Source: an uncultured Spirochaetaceae bacterium (lineage in GTDB: Bacteria > Spirochaetota > Spirochaetia > SZUA-6 > Bin103). Taken from it: a stretch of 12,663 bases of DNA. Position 1 is the stretch's first letter. Every line of letters begins with the position of its first letter. The notes beneath the pieces were generated by a model. The model did no database searches, was not told where the DNA came from, and worked only from the letters and a program-made list of their open reading frames with translations. Positions 7,127 through 12,663 of this stretch are shown here, piece by piece. The stretch spans positions 1-12,663 of the forward strand of contig CAJWOB010000033.1 of NCBI GenBank assembly GCA_913043885.1, in the 5' to 3' direction. A program made the position numbers and the translations under genes.

Positions 7127-8300
7127 TGCGATCGGCCGCTTGTGGTGGCGCGATGACTCAGGCGCCGGAGCCTGGGACCTGGCGCCACCGATCAGCGGTC
7201 GACGCCTGACCCACCGACTGCTCGGCGGTCTCCCTGGCACCCCCGTGGACACGTTCGTGTCCGCCATCGGGCCCGCGCCAGGCACCACCTCGTATCCCAC
7301 CACCGTCGAAGGGATGACATTCGCACCGGACGCGGATCGCGCCCCAGCCAGCGTCGGCGAGTGGCGGATACGGGAACAGTTGCGTCGCCTGTGGGACGAG
7401 GGTGAAGACCCGCTTGCGCTGTTACGCGACGAAGCGCGCCGGCTTGGGATGGCGTTCTGGCTGTCGGGGCCGGTGACCGCCGCCGCCGAGGCTGCGGAGC
7501 GGTACGAGCCCGAAGGATGGCTGACCAGCGACGTCGGCGACCCCCTGGTGGCGCGGGAGGCGCTGCCGCCGGCGGTGGCACTGGCGGCCCGAGTGGATGG
7601 TCGATCCGTGGACCGCGAAAGCGTGTCTGCCGTCGACGTAGTGCTGGTGAGCGCCGGCGGCGACGTGGCGGCGTGGGCGGCGGCCGCCGCCGGTACCGAG
7701 CTTCGTGTGGTCGCGGAGATCGATGCCGCACAGGAGTCGCTCGCGCCCGAGCGAAGCAGGGCGCTGGCGGCGACTGGGTGGGCGGCGGGGGCGGACGGCC
7801 TCTGCTTGACCTGCTTCGAGTCGGCGGCGCGCTTCGGCGACGATAGCGCGCGCGTCGTCCACGACCTGCAGTCGCCACTGCGCCTCCAGCACCTCGACAA
7901 GCGCTACGCCGCCTCGCTGCCGGCGCCGATGGTTATCGGACCGGACGTCAGCAGTAACGAGATAGAGGTGGTCGACGATGTGGCAGCAGCTGGAGCGCGT
8001 GTCGCTGACATTCGGCTGGTGGTGGCGGTGCACCAAATTGCGGCTGCCGATGAGCTGGCGGTGTCGTTGAACGGCGCCAGCCTCCCACCACCTGCGTCTG
8101 CCAACGACGGTGAGCTGGTGTACGAGCTGGACGCTGCGCATCGCCCGACACCGGGTGCCAACCGCATCGGCGTGGCCGCTGACCGGGCGGAGCCGCTGGC
8201 GCATCTACCCCTATTGATGACCGCAGCCGAGCTCGAGGTCACCTACCACTATCCGGATGGCGCTTGGCGCCATCCGCCGAGCTTCGACCCGCGGACCTGA
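7119..8300 (+). CDS. Shortened, motif-less paralog of the GHL10-like family (probable pseudoenzyme)
   Basis: Intact ORF of 393 residues that aligns end to end with its ~550-residue paralogs but has lost their signature residues. The N-terminus LWWRDDSGAGAWDLAPPIS matches VMWDQNIGPEGLYHPPIS in copy 2. The segments around PVDTFVSAIG (42-51), LWDEGEDPLALLRDEARRLG (91-110) and GADGLCL (224-230) also match. The NDWHH position reads SGPVT, the ~90-residue block with DFMRCP is absent, the EEGY-AGHTGDF block is absent, and FNFFGTSW has become TCFESAAR. The C-terminal beta domain survives (DELAVSLNG, 311-319; YHYPDG, 376-381). It is therefore unlikely to catalyse the same reaction; a binding, partner or regulatory role is possible. 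There are no in-frame stops, which argues against a dead gene. ATG 7119 overlaps the preceding stop by 8 bp (ATGGCTGA), implying translational coupling. It is Ala-rich. Confidence 0.65.
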   Translation: MADAIGRLWWRDDSGAGAWDLAPPISGRRLTHRLLGGLPGTPVDTFVSAIGPAPGTTSYPTTVEGMTFAPDADRAPASVGEWRIREQLRRLWDEGEDPLALLRDEARRLGMAFWLSGPVTAAAEAAERYEPEGWLTSDVGDPLVAREALPPAVALAARVDGRSVDRESVSAVDVVLVSAGGDVAAWAAAAAGTELRVVAEIDAAQESLAPERSRALAATGWAAGADGLCLTCFESAARFGDDSARVVHDLQSPLRLQHLDKRYAASLPAPMVIGPDVSSNEIEVVDDVAAAGARVADIRLVVAVHQIAAADELAVSLNGASLPPPASANDGELVYELDAAHRPTPGANRIGVAADRAEPLAHLPLLMTAAELEVTYHYPDGAWRHPPSFDPRT

Positions 8301-8334
8301 GGCGGGGCTACCGGTGTCGCGCTGCCGCGTGCCG

Positions 8335-9993
8335 CTAACCCGTGCCGTCGCCTGAGCCGCTGGGGTAGTGGTAGCTGACCTCCACCTCCGCATCCTGAAT
8401 CGACAGAGGCATCTCACTGCCCATTCGACGGTTGCGGACGGCGGCAGTGACGGTGACCGTGTTCTCCCCAAACCTAGGCGGCGTGTTGCCGAGGTCATAG
8501 ATCTGCCATACCCGACTACTTTGCGGGTTTACCAGGGTGCCCGGCTGCATCGGATTGGTACACTCCACCGGCTGTCCGTTGAAGGTGACCTCGAGCTCAT
8601 CCGCGATCGTGAGGTTGAGCACGTTCAACAGGAGCCTCGTACCGCGCACGAGCTCGGGAACGTGGGCGATGTCGTCAGCGACGTCGAAGGTGAGCTGCAG
8701 CTGCGATCCGTCATCGTCGAGCTGCGCCGGAATCTGCCGTGATACCTCCAGGCAGTTCGGGAACTGCTCCGTGGACCGCATCAGCAGATACCGCTTGTCC
8801 ATGAAGCGGAGGCGCTCCGGGGAGGCGATGTCATCCAGCGCGGGCAGCAGGTTTCTGTCGTAGGTAACCGCAGCGGCCAACCAGTTGAACAGGTACAGCC
8901 CGTCGACGCCTCGCGCGTGATGGCGCGCGGCCAGACCACGGATCATATCCATGCGCAACGGCGTCATCAGCGGTGGCTCGTAGAACCAGCGGTTGAAGCC
9001 GTCGTTGTGGCCAGCGAGGTAACCCTCCTGCATCCCAGCCACAATCTGTACTGGGGTAGCGCCACCTATCGCGACCCATTCCCCGGCATCGTGCTCGGTG
9101 TCCTGGGCGAACAGCGGGCAGGTAACCAGCACATCGACCAGGTGCTCGTTCACCCAGGTGGCAACGTCCATGCCGGCTCTCGTGGCACCGGCAATGGTCG
9201 GTGGGACGCGGACGGCCAAGCCCAAGGGCTTCCCTCGCGTTCGGCCGATCTCGTCGAGACCTTCACGGGTCTCACGAATCATCTGAGTCAGGAGATGTGC
9301 GTTCTCCAGCTCCTTCCCGTACGCGAAGCACACCGGCATGCGCATGAAATCGAACAGAAAACCATCGCAGTCGTAGCGCTCGCACACTTCCAGCGCGATG
9401 TCGCGCCGCAGCGCCCGCACTTGGTCGTGGGCGAAATCGTGCATCCAGGGGATAACTCGATGCAGGTGAGGGCGGTCGGCCCACCCCGCAGCGCCGTCCT
9501 GGCCAATGAGCAGGTCGGGACGAGTCTCGTAGAACTCGCTGCCGCCGAGTCGGTAGACGGCGCCCTCGGAGTCGGCGTCGAAGTGGTGCCAGTCGTTCAT
9601 GCTGAGCCGAAACCAGTGGTCGACCCCCAACCGCTGCGACTCCCGCAGCTGCACCTCCAACGGGTCCACCCCGGCGGAAACGCTGCGCTTCAGGTTCTCC
9701 CCGTGTCGCCAGTAGCGGACGTGGCCGAGCAGCGCACCGCGCTCGTAGCGGTCGACCAGATATTCCATCCTGGTCTTGTGTGACTCGAAGGCGGTGACGT
9801 AGCCGGCGTCGGGACCAAGGGCGCAGACGTTGGCGTCGACCAGGGTGCCGGCGAAGTAGCCCAGATGGGCCTGGGCGATGGTCTCGGGCGGCATCGGCGG
9901 GTGGTAGTGGGACTGGTAGGGGTGATTCTGATCCCACATCAGTCGATAGTGCCGCCGCAGCCGTCCCGCTGGCTTGTCCGTGCGATACGCCAA
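8335..9993 (-). CDS. GHL10-like TIM-barrel putative glycoside hydrolase, copy 3
   Basis: Third full-length member of the family, 552 residues, encoded opposite the operon and convergent with it across a 34-bp gap. The core motifs are kept: MWDQN (19-23), YHPPMP (30-35), NDWHH (133-137), DGFLFDFMRMP (210-220), QEGYLAGHNDGF (322-333) and NCLEVSRQIP (413-422). It diverges most where the others agree: CPCYFKRG becomes MPVCFAYG, and FNFFGTSWTYNYDNREA becomes FNWLAAAVTYDRNLLPA (369-385). A different substrate is therefore plausible. The C-terminal beta domain has DELEVTFNG (465-473) and YHYPSG near the end. No signal peptide is seen. The start is TTG at 9993: no ATG or GTG occurs in frame between the upstream stop and the MWDQN region, and this start gives the same short lead seen in copy 1. 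The ribosome site is weak (GAGGG, about 13 nt upstream). Confidence 0.75.
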   Translation of the reverse strand: MAYRTDKPAGRLRRHYRLMWDQNHPYQSHYHPPMPPETIAQAHLGYFAGTLVDANVCALGPDAGYVTAFESHKTRMEYLVDRYERGALLGHVRYWRHGENLKRSVSAGVDPLEVQLRESQRLGVDHWFRLSMNDWHHFDADSEGAVYRLGGSEFYETRPDLLIGQDGAAGWADRPHLHRVIPWMHDFAHDQVRALRRDIALEVCERYDCDGFLFDFMRMPVCFAYGKELENAHLLTQMIRETREGLDEIGRTRGKPLGLAVRVPPTIAGATRAGMDVATWVNEHLVDVLVTCPLFAQDTEHDAGEWVAIGGATPVQIVAGMQEGYLAGHNDGFNRWFYEPPLMTPLRMDMIRGLAARHHARGVDGLYLFNWLAAAVTYDRNLLPALDDIASPERLRFMDKRYLLMRSTEQFPNCLEVSRQIPAQLDDDGSQLQLTFDVADDIAHVPELVRGTRLLLNVLNLTIADELEVTFNGQPVECTNPMQPGTLVNPQSSRVWQIYDLGNTPPRFGENTVTVTAAVRNRRMGSEMPLSIQDAEVEVSYHYPSGSGDGTG

Positions 9994-10084
9994 GGCCGCA
10001 GCGTACCCTCGCGCAAAGGATCGAGTAGAGGCCTAGGTGGGTCCGGGGTCAGATGTACGCGGCCGCAAGTGCGCTAGCAGCGTG

Positions 10085-10113
10085 GCAGGCCTGCGCGCGA
10101 GCTCAACTCGCGC
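10085..10113. promoter_or_regulatory. Adjacent dyads in the divergent intergenic region (possible operator)
   Basis: A perfect 10-bp palindrome GCAGGCCTGC (10085-10094) abuts a perfect inverted repeat GCGCGAG-CTCAA-CTCGCGC (10095-10113). They lie 33 bp before the aminotransferase start and 92 bp before the copy 3 start on the other strand. There is no T-run, so a terminator is less likely than a regulator-binding site. The rest of this 152-bp gap shows no convincing promoter. Confidence 0.3.
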
Positions 10114-10145
10114 CGCAGCGCGTTCTCTAGTACGGTCGGTTGGTT

Positions 10146-11522
10146 ATGGGTACCGCGGCAACGACTCCGACCTCCTCTCCTCTCCGTGAGGGCACCGGCC
10201 AGCAGCTCTACCGTAAAGCCAAACGCCTGATTCCGGGCGGTGCGCAGCTCCTGGGAAAACGCCAGGAGATGTTCGCGCCGGAGCAGTGGCCCACCTACTT
10301 CGCCGAAGCTCGAGGTTGCGAGATCACCGACCTCGACGGTCGGAAGTTCACCGACCTGAGCATGTGCGGCATCGGCGCCACCGTCCTCGGTTACGCGGAT
10401 CCGGACGTGAGCGCTGCCGTGATCGAGCGGGTCGAACGCGGCGTCATGTGCACGCTGAATCCCCCCGACGAGGTCGAGCTCGCCGAGCTGATGATCGAGC
10501 TACACCCGTGGGCGGAGAACGTCCGCTTCGGGCGGCTGGGCGGCGAGACGATGGCGATGGCGGTGCGACTCGCCCGGGCGAGCACTGGCCGTGGCAAGGT
10601 GGCGTTCTGCGGCTACCACGGTTGGCACGACTGGTACCTGTCGGCGAACCTGCCCTCCGATCCTGATGCGGAGGAGCTCGAGGACCGGCTGGGAAACTGG
10701 CATCTGCTACCCGGCCTCCAACCGGCCGGCATCCCCCGTGGCCTGCGGGGCAGCGCCATGCCGTTCACCTACAACCGTCTGGACGAGCTCGAGGCGATCG
10801 TGCGCGACGATGGGGACGATCTGGCCGCGATCGTGATGGAGCCGACCCGCAACATGGAGCCGGAGCCTGGCTTCCTGGAGTCGGTGCGGGACATCGCGCG
10901 CCGCTGCGGTGCTCGCCTGGTGTTCGACGAGGTGAGCATAGGCTGGAAGCTTGCGACTGGCGGCGCCCACCTGCGCTATGGGGTCGAGCCCGACCTCGCC
11001 GTGTTTGCGAAGACCACGGGGAACGGTCACCCGATAACCGCCGTCGTCGGCAAGGCCGACACCATGCAGGCGGCCCAGGAGACCTTCATCTCGAGCGCGC
11101 TATGGACCGAGGCGGTCGGGCCTGCTGCCGGTGCTGCGTGCGTCAAGAAGATGATGCGCATCGACGTTCCCGCTCACCTCGGCAAGGTCGGGGCTTACCT
11201 GCAGCGCAGAGTTTGGGAAACCGCGGAGGCGCATGACATTCCGCTGACGGTGAGCGGCCACCCGGCGATGCCATCCTTCACCTTCGAGCATCCGCAGGCG
11301 GCTGCGTTGCAGACGCTCTGGACCGTGCGCATGCTCGACCATGACTACCTCGCCAGCGGCACCTGCCACATCATGCTCGCCCACGAGGAGCGTCACGTCG
11401 ATGGCTTTGCCAAGGCATGCGATGCGGTATTCCCAGTGCTGCGCGACGCCATAGCAGCCGGCGATATCGAGGCCAGAATCAACGGGCCGGTGAAGCACAG
11501 CGGTCTGCAGCGACTCAACTAG
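10146..11522 (+). CDS. Class III PLP-dependent aminotransferase, glutamate-1-semialdehyde aminomutase-like
   Basis: Cytoplasmic PLP enzyme of 458 residues that transfers or moves an amino group. Class III fold-type I features are present: RLIPGGAQLLG near the N-terminus; GGETMAMAVRLAR (132-144) in place of the usual 'GTEA/SEA' cofactor-phosphate loop; CGYHGWHDWY (155-164), where the aromatic stacks on PLP; the cofactor-binding Asp in FDEVSIGWK (260-268); and the probable Schiff-base Lys289 in FAKTTGNGHPITAVVG. YHGWHDWY is typical of HemL-like aminotransferases found in sugar and polysaccharide loci as well as true HemL, so a role on an amino or keto sugar fits this context better than tetrapyrrole synthesis; this is inference. 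I prefer ATG 10146 over TTG 10140; neither has a clear ribosome site. It is divergent from copy 3, is followed by a hairpin, and lies 127 bp before the transporter gene. Confidence 0.8.
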   Translation: MGTAATTPTSSPLREGTGQQLYRKAKRLIPGGAQLLGKRQEMFAPEQWPTYFAEARGCEITDLDGRKFTDLSMCGIGATVLGYADPDVSAAVIERVERGVMCTLNPPDEVELAELMIELHPWAENVRFGRLGGETMAMAVRLARASTGRGKVAFCGYHGWHDWYLSANLPSDPDAEELEDRLGNWHLLPGLQPAGIPRGLRGSAMPFTYNRLDELEAIVRDDGDDLAAIVMEPTRNMEPEPGFLESVRDIARRCGARLVFDEVSIGWKLATGGAHLRYGVEPDLAVFAKTTGNGHPITAVVGKADTMQAAQETFISSALWTEAVGPAAGAACVKKMMRIDVPAHLGKVGAYLQRRVWETAEAHDIPLTVSGHPAMPSFTFEHPQAAALQTLWTVRMLDHDYLASGTCHIMLAHEERHVDGFAKACDAVFPVLRDAIAAGDIEARINGPVKHSGLQRLN

Positions 11523-11526
11523 CCTG

Positions 11527-11552
11527 GCGCCCCGCGATACGGGCAGGGGCGC
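11527..11552 (+). terminator. Hairpin after the aminotransferase gene (possible terminator)
   Basis: GCGCCCC (11527-11533) pairs with GGGGCGC (11546-11552) across a 12-nt loop, starting 4 bp after the TAG stop. An alternative pairing, CCCG with CGGG, lies inside it. No T-run follows, so this is either a weak or factor-dependent terminator or an RNA-stabilising hairpin. Confidence 0.35.
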
Positions 11553-11588
11553 GCGGTACCCAGCCGCCGATCGAGCTGCGCCCGGCCA

Positions 11589-11617
11589 TTGCGCCGCGAC
11601 GGCGATGGGCATAAGAT
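11589..11617 (+). promoter_or_regulatory. Putative sigma-70-type promoter of the substrate-binding protein gene
   Basis: TTGCGC (11589-11594) and TAAGAT (11612-11617) are separated by 17 bp, and the -10 lies at the start of a locally A/T-rich stretch (11611-11640). The -35 hexamer and spacing match those of the operon promoter at 2012-2040. Confidence 0.45.
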
Positions 11618-11637
11618 AGTAAGAATAGATGAACTAG

Positions 11638-11647
11638 AAAGGAGGAG
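11638..11647 (+). promoter_or_regulatory. Strong ribosome binding site of the substrate-binding protein gene
   Basis: AAAGGAGGAG ends 2 nt before the ATG at 11650, with the GGAGG core 4 nt away. It is the most complete Shine-Dalgarno match in the window and fits the high expression usual for transporter binding proteins. Confidence 0.7.
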
Positions 11648-11649
11648 CG

Positions 11650-12663
11650 ATGTTGCGAAACAAGATCGTCGCAGTCGCCAGCTCATTAGTAGTCCTCGCA
11701 GCTGCGGGCGCGTTCGCCGCCGGGACTACCGAACCAGGGGGGGGCGGAATCGGGCCCGCACCCACCATATCGGACAACCATGGCAAGAATGCGTGGGAGC
11801 TCGCCGACTGGGAGCGGGCCACCGGCCAGCGTCTGACGCTGACCGAGGCGCCGGAGCTTGCTGCTAGAGTGGCGGCCGGTACGTTGCCGCCGTTGGAGGA
11901 CCGCCTCCCGGACAAGCCCGTCGTCTACCTGCCGCTGTCTGAGGTCAAGAAGATCGGCAGCTACCAACCTGGACCGATGTGGGTACAGGGCCACGCTGGT
12001 GGGCAGACCACCGCCGGCAACAGCTCCTCCGAGGGTCGGCACGCAGAGGCGATCGGCGGTGAGTATCCCCGGCACTTCGAGTCGTGGACACCTTCCAACG
12101 GCGGCCGCACCTGGACGGTCAAGATCCGCGAGGGCATCAAGTGGTCGGACGGCACCGAGTACACCACCGAGGACATAGAGTTCTACTGGGACGACCTGTT
12201 CCGGTTCGAGGGCGCCGAGACCATCGACACCGTGCGCGGCCAGGCCATGATCCAAGAGGCTGACCTCCGGATCATCGACCGCTACACCTATAGCCTCACC
12301 TTTCCAGATCCCAACATTGGCCTCAGGGGCTCGCTCGGTGAATTCGTCTTCGCCTGGCACCAGAAAGAGTACCTCTCGCAGTTCCACCCGAACTACATCG
12401 GTGAGGCGGCGGCGCAGCGCATGGCCACTCAGGCCGGCTTCGGATCCATCGCAGACTTCGTCAACAACAAGATCGACTACGGTCAGGGCTTTCCCCGCGC
12501 CAATGCGGATCTGCCGACCATCGGCGAGTGGATCCTGGTGCAGGGTGCTCCCGCCAGCATCGAGATCTACGAGCGACACCCCTACTTCTACGGGGTCGAT
12601 GCCATCGGACAGCAGCTGCCCTATGTCCACGAGGTACGGAAAGAGGCGACCACCGATCCCAAC
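11650..12663 (+). CDS. ABC transporter substrate-binding protein, family 5 (SBP_bac_5), 3' truncated
   Basis: N-terminal 338 residues of an exported solute receptor that would hand its ligand to a membrane ABC importer; the frame is open to the window edge. Residues 1-23 are a signal peptide: MLRNK, a hydrophobic core (IVAVASSLVVLAAAG) and an AFA cleavage site before AGTTE. No lipobox Cys is present, so a soluble periplasmic form is likely. A Gly-rich linker follows. The family signature is clear at 146-180: WTPSNGGRTWTVKIREGIKW then SDG-x-x-YTTEDIEFYW. A second typical block is YERHPYFYG (307-315) followed by LPYVHEV (323-329). PELAARVAAGTLPPLEDRLP (68-87) resembles the N-terminus of bacterial family 5 proteins that bind oligosaccharides or peptides. 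Permease and ATPase genes would be expected beyond the window. Ligand is unknown; the neighbouring glycosidases suggest an oligosaccharide. Confidence 0.88.
   Translation, partial: MLRNKIVAVASSLVVLAAAGAFAAGTTEPGGGGIGPAPTISDNHGKNAWELADWERATGQRLTLTEAPELAARVAAGTLPPLEDRLPDKPVVYLPLSEVKKIGSYQPGPMWVQGHAGGQTTAGNSSSEGRHAEAIGGEYPRHFESWTPSNGGRTWTVKIREGIKWSDGTEYTTEDIEFYWDDLFRFEGAETIDTVRGQAMIQEADLRIIDRYTYSLTFPDPNIGLRGSLGEFVFAWHQKEYLSQFHPNYIGEAAAQRMATQAGFGSIADFVNNKIDYGQGFPRANADLPTIGEWILVQGAPASIEIYERHPYFYGVDAIGQQLPYVHEVRKEATTDPN

Noticed and set aside
5801..7900. 699-residue minus-strand open frame under copy 2 and the short paralog
   Set aside because: It lies wholly antisense to two genes supported by homology, is rich in Arg, Ser and Pro low-complexity sequence, and arises from the high GC of the third codon position. 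No family motif is seen.
8301..8334. Possible shared terminator between the convergent genes
   Set aside because: No convincing hairpin or T-run is visible in the 34-bp gap.
11686..12630. 314-residue minus-strand open frame opposite the substrate-binding protein
   Set aside because: The plus-strand frame has a signal peptide, a strong ribosome site and family 5 signature motifs, so the minus frame is a shadow.

Overview
This GC-rich bacterial window looks like part of a carbohydrate-processing locus. It holds eight complete genes plus one gene cut by each window edge. I see no rRNA, tRNA, CRISPR array, insertion sequence or phage gene. The organism cannot be named securely. The exported solute-binding protein has a signal peptide ending AFA-AGTTE, a style I associate with free-living Spirochaetes, but this is a weak inference.

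Layout. (1) 2-385 (+) is the 3' end of an unrecognised, TPR-like gene. (2) 412-1968 (-) is an (alpha/alpha)-barrel glycosidase-like protein of the GH127/DUF1680 type; it converges on gene 1. (3) 2058-8300 (+) is a tight four-gene operon: a GHL10-like TIM-barrel putative glycosidase (2058-3677), a beta-sandwich plus TIM-barrel protein (3664-5436), a second copy of the first family (5456-7126) and a shortened, motif-less copy (7119-8300). Gene junctions are a 14-bp overlap, a 19-bp gap and an 8-bp overlap. (4) 8335-9993 (-) is a third full-length copy of the same family, converging on the operon. (5) 10146-11522 (+) is a class III PLP aminotransferase of the glutamate-1-semialdehyde aminomutase-like type. 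(6) 11650 to the window end (+) is the N-terminal 338 residues of a family 5 ABC substrate-binding protein with a signal peptide.

Working model (inference). The binding protein captures an oligosaccharide or related solute outside the cytoplasmic membrane. The putative glycosidases have no visible signal peptide and would act on it in the cytoplasm. The aminotransferase would handle an amino or keto sugar, or a related intermediate. The most notable feature is a family of four related putative glycosidases within 8 kb. Three keep a common motif set (MWDQN, NDWHH, DFMR, EGY-AGH). The fourth has lost all of these motifs and looks like a pseudoenzyme. A fifth barrel protein of different architecture sits inside the same operon. 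I do not recognise a characterised member of this family, so substrate and activity are open.
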